Assembly: GCF_000146675.1 (NCBI RefSeq)
Contig: NZ_GL397214.1
Coordinates: 1,779,318 to 1,843,317, forward strand
From: Hoylesella marshii DSM 16973 = JCM 13450
GTDB taxonomy: Bacteria; Bacteroidota; Bacteroidia; Bacteroidales; Bacteroidaceae
Direction of reading: 5' to 3'
DNA length: 64,000 bases
Positions 18,625 through 28,349 of this stretch are shown here, piece by piece. The notes beneath the pieces are model-generated. The model had not been told where the DNA came from. It saw only the letters and a program-made list of their open reading frames with translations, and did not search any database. Position 1 is the stretch's first letter; every line of letters starts with the position of its first letter. Made by a program: the position numbers and the translations under genes.

Positions 18625-18632
18625 TATCTTTG
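18625..18632 (+). promoter_or_regulatory. Possible promoter upstream of dtd
   Basis: TATCTTTG fits TAnnTTTG, just after the uvrC stop and about 150 nt before dtd. No good -33 element is seen. Confidence 0.4.
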
Positions 18633-18785
18633 TAAAATCATCATTTCGTCGTTTCATGTTCAATCACATAAAGAATATAAATCCATTCGTAAGATGGAGA
18701 ATGTAAAAATACTTACACATTCCACAACATTCCCCACAAATCACCCCACCCGTCGCACCGTTGTAACCCATAGCAACTGCCCATC

Positions 18786-19238
18786 ATGAGAATTGTCATT
18801 CAGCGCGTATCCCACGCTTCCGTAACTATCAACAGTCAAGAGCAAAGTGCCATTGGTCAAGGGTTGCTCATCCTACTCGGTATTGGCAGTGAAGATACCA
18901 TAGAAGATGCCGACTGGCTTGTGAAGAAAGTGGCAACGCTGCGTATTTTCAACGATGCAAACAACGTGATGAACCTGTCGGTAAAAGACATCTGCGGCGA
19001 GGTTCTCGTTGTCAGTCAGTTCACGCTCATGGCCTCCTATAAGAAAGGCAATCGCCCGAGTTACATCCATGCAGCCCCTCATGAGCTGTCTATCCCGCTC
19101 TACGAGCACTTCTGTCGGCAACTCTCGGCAGTCCTCGGAAAAGATGTTGCCACAGGTATCTTCGGTGCCGATATGAAAGTAGAACTCCTCAACGATGGCC
19201 CCGTAACCATCTGTATGGACACAAAAAACAAAGCATAA
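18786..19238 (+). CDS. dtd: D-aminoacyl-tRNA deacylase
   Basis: Frees tRNAs mischarged with D-amino acids or glycine. The 150-residue protein matches the Dtd family end to end: MRIVIQRVSHASVTI at the start, the catalytic-site SQFTLMA, GNRPSY, and the C-terminal chirality-sensing NDGPVT (family NxGPxT). Length is standard. It begins a cluster of three co-directional genes (dtd, MazG-type, deoC) with gaps of 23 and 2 bp. Confidence 0.95.
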   Translation: MRIVIQRVSHASVTINSQEQSAIGQGLLILLGIGSEDTIEDADWLVKKVATLRIFNDANNVMNLSVKDICGEVLVVSQFTLMASYKKGNRPSYIHAAPHELSIPLYEHFCRQLSAVLGKDVATGIFGADMKVELLNDGPVTICMDTKNKA

Positions 19239-19261
19239 GCAACCTTTCACCATCGCGCAAC

Positions 19262-19732
19262 ATGCCCACCAAAACCCAAATAAGAGGCAATGACGACATC
19301 ACGAGTTATCCATCAAAAGAAAAGACAATACACACAAGTATGCAACCAGATAGACATCCATCCATAGAAACAATGCTTTCGGCAGAAGAAATCCAAGAAA
19401 ACCGCTCGCTCACCATAGCTGATGCCCAACTAGAGGTAGACCATTGGGTGAAAACCTATGGCGTAAGATACTTCAGCGAACTGACAAACATGGCATGCTT
19501 AACCGAAGAAGTGGGCGAATTAGCTCGCATTATCGCCCGCCGATACGGAGACCAGAGCTTTAAAAAAGGCGAGACCGACAACATAGGTGAAGAGCTGGCA
19601 GACGTGCTCTGGGTACTTATCTGCCTGGCCAACCAAACCGGTACCGACCTCACAGCCGAACTCAGAAAGAGCATTAGCAAAAAGACCGCAAGAGACAAAG
19701 ACAGACATATCAATAACCCTAAACTCAAATAA
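19262..19732 (+). CDS. MazG-type nucleotide pyrophosphohydrolase
   Basis: Predicted all-alpha NTP pyrophosphatase that splits NTPs or modified nucleotides to NMP and pyrophosphate. The acidic metal-binding motif is clear: LTEEVGELARIIARRYGDQ, then ETDNIGEELADVLWVLICLAN. From ATG 19262 the protein has 156 residues; the first 50 or so are polar and lack family similarity, and related small proteins are about 110 residues, so ATG 19340 or ATG 19373 are plausible starts. It lies 2 bp before deoC, suggesting co-transcription. Substrate unknown. Confidence 0.82.
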   Translation: MPTKTQIRGNDDITSYPSKEKTIHTSMQPDRHPSIETMLSAEEIQENRSLTIADAQLEVDHWVKTYGVRYFSELTNMACLTEEVGELARIIARRYGDQSFKKGETDNIGEELADVLWVLICLANQTGTDLTAELRKSISKKTARDKDRHINNPKLK

Positions 19733-19734
19733 TT

Positions 19735-20676
19735 ATGGCAATAACAAAAAACATTGAACCCGAACACCACCATCACCACCATCACGCCCCAGAGAAGAGC
19801 AAGTACCAAGAGGCACTCTCGCTCTACAACACCGAGCTTTCCGATGACGACGTACAGCAAGCGGTAAGAAAAATTATTGCCGAGAAAGTGCACCAAAATG
19901 ACACTCCCGAGGTCAAACGGTTTCTTTTCGGCAGCATCGAACTCACTTCTCTCAGCACCACAGACAGCGATGAAAGCATCCTTGCTTTCGTTGAAAAAGT
20001 GAACCGCTTTGATGAAGTCTACCCCGACCTGCCCCATGTGGCCACCATCTGCACTTACCCGTGTTTCGCTTCCATTGTAAGCGAGAGTTGCGAGATAGAA
20101 GGTGTGGAAACAACCTGTGTCTCCGGTGCCTTCCCTTCCTCACAAGCTGTTATCGAGGTAAAGGTGGCCGAGACGGCATTGGCTATCAAAGACGGTGCCA
20201 CAGAGATAGACATTGTGATGCCGGTAGGTAAGTTTCTCAGTGGCGACTACGAGGGCGTGTGCGATGATATCAGCGAGTTAAAGCAGGTTTGTGGCAGTGT
20301 TCCCTTGAAAGTCATCCTCGAAACAGGCGACATTAAGACTGCTTCCAACATCAAAAAGGCATCGCTGCTGGCTATGTATGCCGGCGCCGACTACATAAAA
20401 ACATCCACAGGAAAGGAGAAAATCTCTGCTACGCCGGAAGCGGCATACGTCATGTGTCAAGCCATCAAAGAGTATTACGATCGCACCGGCATACAGATTG
20501 GCTTCAAACCGGCAGGCGGCATCAACACCGTTATGGACGCTATCACCTATTACACCCTTGTAAAAGAGGTATTAGGCGACAAATGGCTCACCAACAAATG
20601 GTTCCGTTTGGGCACAAGTCGCTTGGCTAACTTACTGCTGAGCGAGCTTGTGGGGCAGGAAACCAAGTTCTTCTAA
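19735..20676 (+). CDS. deoC: Deoxyribose-phosphate aldolase with natural poly-His N-terminus
   Basis: Cleaves 2-deoxyribose 5-phosphate to acetaldehyde and glyceraldehyde 3-phosphate, feeding deoxynucleosides into central metabolism. The barrel contains GATEIDIVMPVGKFLSGDYE, KVILETG, and the Schiff-base lysine in DYIKTSTGK, then IGFKPAGGI. At 313 residues it is longer than the 220-260 of common DeoC, mainly by an N-terminal extension. Residues 11-17 are seven consecutive histidines encoded by mixed CAC/CAT codons. A strong terminator follows. Confidence 0.93.
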   Translation: MAITKNIEPEHHHHHHHAPEKSKYQEALSLYNTELSDDDVQQAVRKIIAEKVHQNDTPEVKRFLFGSIELTSLSTTDSDESILAFVEKVNRFDEVYPDLPHVATICTYPCFASIVSESCEIEGVETTCVSGAFPSSQAVIEVKVAETALAIKDGATEIDIVMPVGKFLSGDYEGVCDDISELKQVCGSVPLKVILETGDIKTASNIKKASLLAMYAGADYIKTSTGKEKISATPEAAYVMCQAIKEYYDRTGIQIGFKPAGGINTVMDAITYYTLVKEVLGDKWLTNKWFRLGTSRLANLLLSELVGQETKFF

Positions 20677-20704
20677 CGCGGTTACTTACCGTATATCTTA
20701 TAGC

Positions 20705-20740
20705 AAAGGGGATGGAAAATACGGTTCCATCCCCTTTTTT
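20705..20740 (+). terminator. Terminator after deoC
   Basis: Arms 20705-20717 and 20725-20737 form a 13-bp stem rich in GC (GGGGATGG), ending in a run of six T. Confidence 0.9.
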
Positions 20741-20836
20741 CGTACTGTCCTGACACAGCGTAAACGTCAGAATCGGATGTGGAAAACACTATCACCCCAT
20801 AAGGGGACAAACATCTATGTTCACCCCCTCCCATGC

Positions 20837-20918
20837 AAAAGCATAGCTTTTACCACGCCATCTCATAGCTTTCACGTCGTTCGAGCATAGCTTTCAGGCG
20901 TTCAAAGCTATGCTTTCT
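20837..20918. repeat. Four-unit 22-bp palindromic array, copy 2
   Basis: Centres at 20843, 20865, 20887 and 20909, exactly 22 bp apart; centre triplets ATA, ATA, ATA, TAT. It lies between the convergent deoC and polA. Confidence 0.87.
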
Positions 20919-21005
20919 CAACCTCTTCCTTATCTCATTGTTTTTCAACAACTTGCTGTGGATTTTCCAAACGCTTTTCTTTCCGTTGTCAATACGTGAG
21001 CCGGC

Positions 21006-23768
21006 TCAGTGCGCTTCCAGCCAATTTGTGCCCCAGCCACTGTCGGCCACGAGCGGCACACGTAAGGGATAAGCCTGCTGCATCTCCTCCATCACGATAC
21101 GCTCCACCCGTTCTTTCTCTTCAGGAAATACGCTGAAATTCAATTCATCATGAACTTGCAGTATCATTTTCGACCGTATTCCCTCCTTCATAAACCGACG
21201 ATAAATGCGTATCATAGCCACTTTTATGATGTCGGCAGCACTCCCCTGTATCGGCGCATTAATGGCATTGCGTTCTGCAAAGCCACGAACGGTGGCATTA
21301 TGACTGTTGATGTCGGGTAGATAACGTCGCCGATGGAAGATGGTTTCCACGTAACCATGCGTCCGAGCCACCTCTTTTGAATGCTCCATATAGTCCTTTA
21401 CCTGCGGAAACATCATGAAATAACCGTCTATCAACTGCTTTGCCTCATTGCGGTCGATGTCCAATCGCTCCGCCAAACCAAAGACTGTGATACCGTAAAT
21501 GATGCCGAAATTGGCACGTTTAGCCTTCGTTCGCTCATCGCGGGTCACGTCTTCTACTGCCCGTCCATAGATTTTGGCAGCTGTAGCGGCATGAATATCG
21601 TAGCCCTCTCTAAACGCCTCTATCATATGAGCATCGCCGCTGAGGTGTGCCATCACACGTAGCTCTATCTGACTGTAATCGGCCGAGAAAAACAAACATC
21701 CCTCTTCGGGTATGAAAGCCTTCCGTATCTCTTTGCCATCCTCCCCTCTCACAGGTATGTTTTGCAAGTTCGGCTCACTCGACGACAAACGTCCTGTAGC
21801 CGTAACGGTCTGATTGAAAGATGTATGAATGCGTCCTGTACGGGTATTTATCAGTTTGGGAAGAGCATCAACGTAGGTTCCGAGGAGTTTTTTCAAGCCT
21901 CTGTAATCCAATATATCACCCACTATCTCATGTTTGCCTCTCAACTGCTGCAACACCTCTTCACTGGTAACATACTGCCCTGTCTTGGTTTTCTTGGGTT
22001 TATCTATGATTTTCATTCTTCCGAAAAGCATGTCGCCCACCTGTTTGGGCGAAGCTATATTGAACTCACCGCCGGCCAATTCATAGATACGGGCTTCCAA
22101 ATCGTGCATGCGTCGGGTAAGAATATCCGACGTCTCTTTCAGCGATTGCGTGTCTATACGCACGCCGTTCATCTCCATTTCAGCAAGAACGGGCACTAAA
22201 GGCATCTCTATCTGATAGAACAACTCTTCTGCTTCCACTTCTCGTAGCTTAGGTTCAAGCACGTTTTTCAGCTGCAATGTAATGTCTGCATCTTCTGCGG
22301 CATACTCGTACACCTGAGCCGGCGATAGTTCGCGCATACTCTTTTGATGCTTCCCCTTTGCCCCGATGAGCGTATCAATGTGAATGGTTTGATAGTTCAA
22401 GTACACCTCGGCCATATAATCCATGTTGTGGCGAAGCTCCGGTTGAATAAGATAATGGGCAATCATGGTATCGAATAAAGCACCGCGAAGACAGACTCCG
22501 TAGTTTCTGAGCACCTCTAAATCGTACTTCATGTTCTGCCCTACTTTCATAATGGCTTCGCTTTCGTACAATGGTTTGAAAATATTCACGATTTTCTCAG
22601 CCTCTTTCCGGTCAGCGGGAACAGGTACATAAAATGCCTGTCGCTCTTCAACGGCAAAGCTCAAACCCACCAATTCAGCGTCCATAGCATAGAGAGAAGT
22701 GGTTTCTGTGTCTATACTTACAGTTTGTTTTGTAAGAAATAAATCACAAACTCTTTGCATTTCTTCCTCATTTTCAATGAGTTTATAGTCATGTTGCACG
22801 GTTTTAATCGTGTCATAATTCGTTTTTTCAGTCACGTCCGCATGCTCGGTCGTATTTACAGCAAAGAGATCGAGTTGTTGGTTGGTGTTTATTGGTTTCT
22901 TTTCACTTTTATTTAATATTCTGTCGGCAAAGCTTTTAAATTCTAATTCGGTAAAAATTTCAGTCAAACGGGTATGGTCGGGTTCCACCAACTTTAACTC
23001 ATCGAGTTGCAAGTCGATGGGAACATCCGTCCGGATGGTAGCAAGAAACTTCGACATCTTAATGTCATCGAGGTGTGTTTCGACTTTTGTTTTCAACGCA
23101 CCTTTCAGTTCCGATGTCCTCGCCATTAAGTCTTCCACGGTTCCAAACTCGTTTATCAACTTCACGGCGGTCTTCTCTCCCACGCCCGGACAGCCTGGGA
23201 AATTGTCGGAAGCATCGCCCATGAGTGCTAAAAGGTCGATAACAAGTTTCGGAGAGCTAATTCCATATTTCTCCATCACTTCTCTTTCGCCCATTGTTTC
23301 GTAACCTCCACCATGTCGCGGACGAAAGATAAACACATTGTCGCTTACCAATTGCCCGTAATCCTTATCGGGAGTAAGCATAAAAGTCTCAACTCCCGCG
23401 TCTTGTGCCTGAGTGGCAAGAGTGCCAATCACATCATCTGCCTCGAATCCATCTACCTGAAGAATCGGAATATGGTAAGCCTTCAGAATGTCTTTGATAA
23501 GAGGAACCGACTTCCTAATATCCTCCGGAGTCTCCTCCCGTTGTGCTTTATACTGCGGAAAAGCCTCGTTGCGAAAGGTCAGACCATGGTCGAAAGCCAC
23601 GCCGATATAAGTGGGTTTCTCTTTGGTAAGCACCTCATTCAACGTATTACAGAAGCCCATAATGGCCGATGTGTTCAGTCCCTTGGAATTGATTCTCGGG
23701 TTTTTAATAAAGGCATAGTAAGAACGGTATATCAATGCGTAAGCATCTAAAAGAAATAATTTCTCCAT
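21006..23768 (-). CDS. polA: DNA polymerase I
   Basis: Fills gaps and removes RNA primers in replication and repair. The 920-residue protein has the 5'-3' nuclease domain (residues about 1-290: FLLDAYALIYRSYYAF, DGFEADDVIGTLA, GDASDNFPGCPGVGEKTA), a 3'-5' exonuclease-like domain that keeps its acidic DTET motif (VSIDTETTSLYAMD), so proofreading is plausible, and the family A polymerase domain (DYSQIELRVMAHLSGD, RDERTKAKRANFGIIYG, QVHDELNFSV). Full length. It converges on deoC across a terminator and a repeat array. Confidence 0.97.
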   Translation of the reverse strand: MEKLFLLDAYALIYRSYYAFIKNPRINSKGLNTSAIMGFCNTLNEVLTKEKPTYIGVAFDHGLTFRNEAFPQYKAQREETPEDIRKSVPLIKDILKAYHIPILQVDGFEADDVIGTLATQAQDAGVETFMLTPDKDYGQLVSDNVFIFRPRHGGGYETMGEREVMEKYGISSPKLVIDLLALMGDASDNFPGCPGVGEKTAVKLINEFGTVEDLMARTSELKGALKTKVETHLDDIKMSKFLATIRTDVPIDLQLDELKLVEPDHTRLTEIFTELEFKSFADRILNKSEKKPINTNQQLDLFAVNTTEHADVTEKTNYDTIKTVQHDYKLIENEEEMQRVCDLFLTKQTVSIDTETTSLYAMDAELVGLSFAVEERQAFYVPVPADRKEAEKIVNIFKPLYESEAIMKVGQNMKYDLEVLRNYGVCLRGALFDTMIAHYLIQPELRHNMDYMAEVYLNYQTIHIDTLIGAKGKHQKSMRELSPAQVYEYAAEDADITLQLKNVLEPKLREVEAEELFYQIEMPLVPVLAEMEMNGVRIDTQSLKETSDILTRRMHDLEARIYELAGGEFNIASPKQVGDMLFGRMKIIDKPKKTKTGQYVTSEEVLQQLRGKHEIVGDILDYRGLKKLLGTYVDALPKLINTRTGRIHTSFNQTVTATGRLSSSEPNLQNIPVRGEDGKEIRKAFIPEEGCLFFSADYSQIELRVMAHLSGDAHMIEAFREGYDIHAATAAKIYGRAVEDVTRDERTKAKRANFGIIYGITVFGLAERLDIDRNEAKQLIDGYFMMFPQVKDYMEHSKEVARTHGYVETIFHRRRYLPDINSHNATVRGFAERNAINAPIQGSAADIIKVAMIRIYRRFMKEGIRSKMILQVHDELNFSVFPEEKERVERIVMEEMQQAYPLRVPLVADSGWGTNWLEAH

Positions 23769-23829
23769 TTCAAAGCTGTATTTACACGTAAAATTACTAA
23801 AAAAATATCACTAATCCCGATAAAATCAC

Positions 23830-23837
23830 TAATTTTG
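23830..23837 (+). promoter_or_regulatory. Promoter -7 element of the polyprenyl synthetase gene
   Basis: TAATTTTG matches TAnnTTTG. Expected transcription start is near 23842, so the start codon cannot be the in-frame ATG at 23835. Confidence 0.55.
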
Positions 23838-23849
23838 TATCACATTCTC

Positions 23850-24833
23850 ATGCGTATGGACCTTTTATCGCTCATCCAACAGCCCATTCAAACAGACCTT
23901 GCCACATTTATTTCAAGGTTTAATGCATCGCTCGAACATAGCGACGGACTGCTTTCCATGGCCTTGGAACATATCAAGCAGCGAGGTGGGAAACGCATGA
24001 GACCCATCTTAATCCTTTTACTTGCTAAGAATTACGGCACCATTACCGATGCTGCACACCATGCAGCAGTAGGTTTAGAACTCCTGCATACTGCGAGTTT
24101 GGTTCACGATGACGTAGTAGACGAGAGCAGCGAGCGCAGAGGTCAGTCGTCTGTCAATGCCACTTACAACAATAAAGTGGCAGTGCTTGTGGGCGACTAT
24201 ATACTTTCTACCGCCTTGTTGCACGTGGCTTATACCCAATCCGACTACATTATCAACAGCTTGGCGCAATTAGGAAGAACCTTATCAAAGGGAGAAATCC
24301 TGCAATTAACCAACATCCAAAACGAAGAAATCTCAGAGGAAGTCTATTATCAGGTTATCGAACAAAAGACAGCCGCTCTCTTTGAAACATGTGCTGCCGT
24401 AGCTGCCAAAGCTGCCGGTGCCAGCAACGAGAGTATAGAAGCCGCCCGAAAATTCGGTCGCGACTTAGGTACCATCTTCCAAATACGCGACGATATCTTC
24501 GATTATTACGACTCTCGAGAGATTGGAAAGCCAACGGGCAACGACATGGCAGAGGGAAAACTCACCCTTCCTGTTATCCATGCGCTCCATGTTACGGCAG
24601 ACCCCGAGATGCTGAAGTTAGGCAAAAAAGTGAAAAAAGGTAACATTTCACCCGAAGAAATTGCTACTCTCGTGGCTTTTACAAAGGCGAACGGGGGTAT
24701 AGAATATGCCGAACAACGCATGAACGAATACCGTATCTCGGCTTTACAATTTATAGACAACGAGGTGAAAGACCCCGACATACGCGCCGCACTCATAGCC
24801 TATATAGATTTTGTGATAAAAAGAAAGAGCTGA
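23850..24833 (+). CDS. Trans-polyprenyl diphosphate synthase (octaprenyl type)
   Basis: Chains isopentenyl diphosphate units onto an allylic primer, probably to make the menaquinone side chain. Both aspartate-rich metal sites are present: HDDVVDE (first DDxxD) and RDDIFDY (second), with GGKRMRP upstream and GDYILSTAL between. ATG 23850 is preferred since the promoter covers the upstream ATG at 23835; ATG 23856 is also possible. Length is about 327 residues. Divergent from polA. The small residues before the first DDxxD suggest a long-chain product, but length cannot be fixed from sequence. Confidence 0.9.
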   Translation: MRMDLLSLIQQPIQTDLATFISRFNASLEHSDGLLSMALEHIKQRGGKRMRPILILLLAKNYGTITDAAHHAAVGLELLHTASLVHDDVVDESSERRGQSSVNATYNNKVAVLVGDYILSTALLHVAYTQSDYIINSLAQLGRTLSKGEILQLTNIQNEEISEEVYYQVIEQKTAALFETCAAVAAKAAGASNESIEAARKFGRDLGTIFQIRDDIFDYYDSREIGKPTGNDMAEGKLTLPVIHALHVTADPEMLKLGKKVKKGNISPEEIATLVAFTKANGGIEYAEQRMNEYRISALQFIDNEVKDPDIRAALIAYIDFVIKRKS

Positions 24834-25009
24834 AATATGCACCCATTGCCGAAACACACCCCATCTATACGCCCCGAAACAGCATGTGCTTCGAGGCCTA
24901 TTTATTCTGTTTTTCCATAAAACTAAAAAAGTTTACAATGATTGTTCCTTTCCTATCAATTCATTACTTTTATATCTCTTCCATATTTTAACTATAAAAA
25001 AGCAACACA

Positions 25010-26383
25010 ATGAAAAAGACATTTATTATTCTCTGCCTGTCATTCGCCGTATTAACGGCCAAAAGTCAGGGAGTTATCGGTACATGGACAGGAAAACTGA
25101 CGGTACAAAACATGCAACTGACCCTTACTTTCCATGTAAACAAAGATGCCGACGGAAAACATGTTTGCACAATGGACAGCCCCGACCAATCGGTGAAAGG
25201 CGTGCCCACCACTGTGAATCTGCTCACCGACGACTCGCTGAACGTCTCCATTCCTTCCATCGCCGGCACCTACGCCGGTAAGCTCGAAGGAAACATACTG
25301 AAAGGTACGTTCACGCAGTTCGGTTGCCCTTTTAAAATCGAAATGCAGCGCGGAGAGGAACGCCTCTCACGTCCGCAAGAGCCGAAACAACCTTTTCCTT
25401 ATCTCACGGAAGAGGTGAAGTTTACCAACGAGAAAGCCTCTGCCACATTCGCCGGCACCCTTTGCTATCCCGTAGGTTACAATGCCAAGAGCAAAAAGAA
25501 AGTTCCCGTGGTGTTGATGGTTACCGGTAGCGGACAAGAAAACAGAAATGAAGAGATATTCGACCACAAACCATTTCTCGTTCTCGCCGATTTCTTAGCA
25601 AGAAACGGTATCGCCAGCCTGCGTTACGACGACCGGGGAACGGCCGAAAGCACAGGAGATGCTACCCACTCTACCATGTTCGACAACGCCGCCGATGCCC
25701 TTTCAGGATTCAAATATCTGCAATCGCTCCGCCGCTTCAGCACTATCGGCATTCTCGGCCACAGCGAAGGTGGCTGCATTGCTTTCATTCTTGCCGCTCA
25801 AGGCCATCCCGATTTCATCGTAAGTTTAGCCGGTGTTGGCACCAGAGGCGACAGTCTGCTGCTCAAACAGCTTTATCTTGCCCTCTCGGCACAGTCTCCC
25901 AAAGCTGTGATAGACGACTATTGCAAAGCCATGAAAGATGTTTATGCCTATAAAGAAGCCCATCCTCACGTGGAAAATGCCGAGCAGGCATTGACCGATA
26001 TCTTACAGAACGCCGGTGTAACGATGAGCCAACTGCAACGCACATCACTCCTCGAAACGCTTAAAAACGAAAATGCATGGTGGTTGAACTTCATCTCTAC
26101 CGACATGGGAGAATACGTAGCAAAAACACGGTGCCCCGTGATGGCCATCAACGGCGCGAAAGACTTACAAGTGACCGCTAAGGACAATCTGGATGCTATC
26201 CGGCGTTTGCTCCCCTCCAACAAGGCAAATCTCATCAAGGAATATCCCGATTTAAACCATCTTTTCCAGCATTGTACCACCGGCCAGATACTGGAATACC
26301 GGCAGATAGAAGAAACTTTCTCGCCCGAAGTCATGCAAGACATCGTGCAATGGATAAAAAACCTACCTGTAGGCCATAAGTAG
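25010..26383 (+). CDS. Secreted alpha/beta hydrolase
   Basis: The 457-residue protein starts with a signal peptide (MKKTFIILCLSFAVLTAKSQ). Residues about 20-120 form a beta-rich domain (GVIGTWTGKL) like that in other Bacteroidota exported hydrolases. The alpha/beta hydrolase domain follows, with oxyanion region VLMVTGSGQENRNE, RYDDRGTAES, nucleophile elbow GHSEGG, acid in INGAKDLQV and catalytic His in LNHLFQH. It probably hydrolyses an ester or amide in the periplasm or at the cell surface; substrate unknown. It stands alone, with 176 bp before it and a repeat array after it. Confidence 0.85.
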   Translation: MKKTFIILCLSFAVLTAKSQGVIGTWTGKLTVQNMQLTLTFHVNKDADGKHVCTMDSPDQSVKGVPTTVNLLTDDSLNVSIPSIAGTYAGKLEGNILKGTFTQFGCPFKIEMQRGEERLSRPQEPKQPFPYLTEEVKFTNEKASATFAGTLCYPVGYNAKSKKKVPVVLMVTGSGQENRNEEIFDHKPFLVLADFLARNGIASLRYDDRGTAESTGDATHSTMFDNAADALSGFKYLQSLRRFSTIGILGHSEGGCIAFILAAQGHPDFIVSLAGVGTRGDSLLLKQLYLALSAQSPKAVIDDYCKAMKDVYAYKEAHPHVENAEQALTDILQNAGVTMSQLQRTSLLETLKNENAWWLNFISTDMGEYVAKTRCPVMAINGAKDLQVTAKDNLDAIRRLLPSNKANLIKEYPDLNHLFQHCTTGQILEYRQIEETFSPEVMQDIVQWIKNLPVGHK

Positions 26384-26524
26384 TTCCTACTGAAAGACCC
26401 CGTTTAAACGGATTAACAACACATCGGGGACATATATCCATACATGCGGAAAAGGCTTCAATCCAAAGGGTTGGCTACATAAGCAGCAAGACATGTAAAA
26501 ACCATGGCTTACCCCTCTGTTTCT

Positions 26525-26605
26525 CAAAGCTATCCTTTTACATCCTCAGAGCTATCCTTTTACACGCTCAAAGCTATGCTTTTATCCACTTAAAGCATAG
26601 CTTTT
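26525..26605. repeat. Four-unit 22-bp palindromic array, copy 3
   Basis: Centres at 26531, 26553, 26575 and 26597, exactly 22 bp apart; centre triplets TAT, TAT, TAT, ATA. The 40 or so bases after it (CTATCCTATTG, then ATTTATGATTGAT) resemble those after copy 4. Confidence 0.87.
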
Positions 26606-26785
26606 TCATTTTTCTATCTATCCTATTGAATACCAATTATTTATGATTGATATTCAGAAAAGCCGAACATTGAAAAATAAAAGTCATCGAATAAGAAGGA
26701 AAAAGTTTACCGAAAAACGCATGGTAAGCGAATTGGCACATGGTAAAAAAACAGGAAAAAGAGGTCTGTTTACAAAAGTTTGGCG

Positions 26786-26793
26786 TAACTTTG
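26786..26793 (+). promoter_or_regulatory. Promoter -7 element of the GH3-family gene
   Basis: TAACTTTG matches TAnnTTTG, 23 nt before the ATG at 26816. Confidence 0.55.
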
Positions 26794-26815
26794 CAACTTA
26801 AACTACATTCAAAAA

Positions 26816-28345
26816 ATGAGGCTGACAAGCATTGTAAGCAAATTTTTTCTGCAAAGACAGAAAGAGTTGGAACAGCACAACCATGCCGCCGAGGCATTAC
26901 AAAGCGAGGTACTGACCCATCTTCTTTCGCGTGCTAAAGACACGGAGTATGGACGCAACCATCTCTTCGGCATGACAAAAAGTTACGAAGACTTTGCCCA
27001 AAATGTACCCGTAAACAGCTACGAGTCGCTGAAAGACGACATCGACCGCATGAGACACGGTGCATCAGACGTGCTATGGCCTGGTATCGTGCAATGGTTT
27101 GCCAAGTCTTCGGGTACTACCAGCGAGAAAAGTAAGTTTATTCCCGTATCTCACGAGGGACTGCAGCATATCCACTATGCCGGCGGAAAAGACGTCGTAG
27201 CCCTTTATCTTCAAAATAACCCGCAGAGCAGGCTATTCGATGGCAAGTCGCTCATTCTGGGAGGAAGCCATTCTCCCAACTATAACGTGCAGAATAGTCT
27301 TGTAGGTGATTTGAGCGCCATTCTCATAGAAAACATCCATCCCTTAGCAAATTGGGTAAGAGTGCCTAAGAAAGAGACGGCATTACTTTCCGATTTCGAG
27401 GTGAAACGCGAGCGTATAGCCCGTGAAACGCTTTCAAAAAACGTGACAAACATCTCCGGCGTACCCTCATGGATGCTCTCTGTGCTACTGAAAGTTCTCG
27501 AATTAAGTGGCAAAAAGCATATAGAAGAAGTGTGGCCGCATATCGAAGTGTTCTTTCATGGTGGCATTGCATTCACTCCTTACCGTAAACAATACGAACA
27601 AATCATTGCTTCACCCTCTATGAAGTATATGGAGACGTACAATGCAAGTGAGGGTTTCTTCGGCATTCAGAGTGATCCGAAAGATTCATCAATGCTCCTC
27701 ATGCTCGATTACGACGTGTTCTACGAGTTTATTCCTATGGAAGATTTCGGCCAACCCCATGCTACGGCAGTACCATTGTGGGGCGTTGAGCTTCATAAAA
27801 ACTACGCCATGCTTATTTCCACCTCATGTGGACTGTGGCGATACCTTATCGGCGATACCGTGATGTTTACCTCCCGAGACCCTTACAAGTTTGTCATTAC
27901 AGGTAGAACGAAGCATTTCATCAATGCTTTCGGTGAGGAACTTATCATAGACAACGCAGAGAAAGGCCTGGCCTATGCCTGCCTTCAGACGCAATCAGAG
28001 GTCTCTGAATACACAGCAGCTCCCGTTTATATGGACGATAAGGCAAAATGCAGACATCAATGGCTGATAGAGTTTGCCCGCGAACCTGAAGACTTAAACG
28101 CATTTGCTAAGATATTAGACGACAAACTGCAAGCCCTCAACAGCGATTATGAGGCCAAACGCTTTAAAAACATCACGCTTCAACCACTCGAAATCATCAA
28201 GGCACGGCGCGGTTTGTTCAATGATTGGCTGAAAAGCAAAGGCAAATTAGGCGGACAGAACAAAGTGCCAAGGCTGAGCAACAGCCGCGATACACTCGAA
28301 CAACTACTGAAACTGAACGCTTGCCAACCTATTCAAAAACTGTAA
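26816..28345 (+). CDS. GH3 auxin-responsive promoter family protein (acyl-adenylate enzyme)
   Basis: Member of the GH3 branch of adenylate-forming enzymes, best known in plants for joining amino acids to jasmonate or auxin; the bacterial substrate is unknown. The 509-residue protein has the ATP-binding motif SSGTTSEKSKFIPVS (about residues 99-113), the middle motif YNASEGFFGIQ, and the C-terminal hinge region VITGRTKHFINAFGEELI. Full length with normal motif order. It is followed 4 bp later by the Ig-like lipoprotein gene, so the pair is probably co-transcribed. Cytoplasmic; no signal peptide. Confidence 0.88.
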   Translation: MRLTSIVSKFFLQRQKELEQHNHAAEALQSEVLTHLLSRAKDTEYGRNHLFGMTKSYEDFAQNVPVNSYESLKDDIDRMRHGASDVLWPGIVQWFAKSSGTTSEKSKFIPVSHEGLQHIHYAGGKDVVALYLQNNPQSRLFDGKSLILGGSHSPNYNVQNSLVGDLSAILIENIHPLANWVRVPKKETALLSDFEVKRERIARETLSKNVTNISGVPSWMLSVLLKVLELSGKKHIEEVWPHIEVFFHGGIAFTPYRKQYEQIIASPSMKYMETYNASEGFFGIQSDPKDSSMLLMLDYDVFYEFIPMEDFGQPHATAVPLWGVELHKNYAMLISTSCGLWRYLIGDTVMFTSRDPYKFVITGRTKHFINAFGEELIIDNAEKGLAYACLQTQSEVSEYTAAPVYMDDKAKCRHQWLIEFAREPEDLNAFAKILDDKLQALNSDYEAKRFKNITLQPLEIIKARRGLFNDWLKSKGKLGGQNKVPRLSNSRDTLEQLLKLNACQPIQKL

Positions 28346-28349
28346 AAGA

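Larger units (their letters stand above)
26384..26815. other. Non-coding gap before the GH3-family gene
   Basis: About 430 bp without a gene. It contains a 12-bp palindrome CCGTTTAAACGG (26400-26411), the third 22-bp-period array (26525-26605), an AT-rich tail shared with the array at 31221, and the GH3 promoter. Confidence 0.7.

Noticed and set aside
26400..26411. 12-bp perfect palindrome CCGTTTAAACGG as a regulatory site
   Set aside because: A 12-bp palindrome is expected occasionally in 64 kb and nothing else marks this site.
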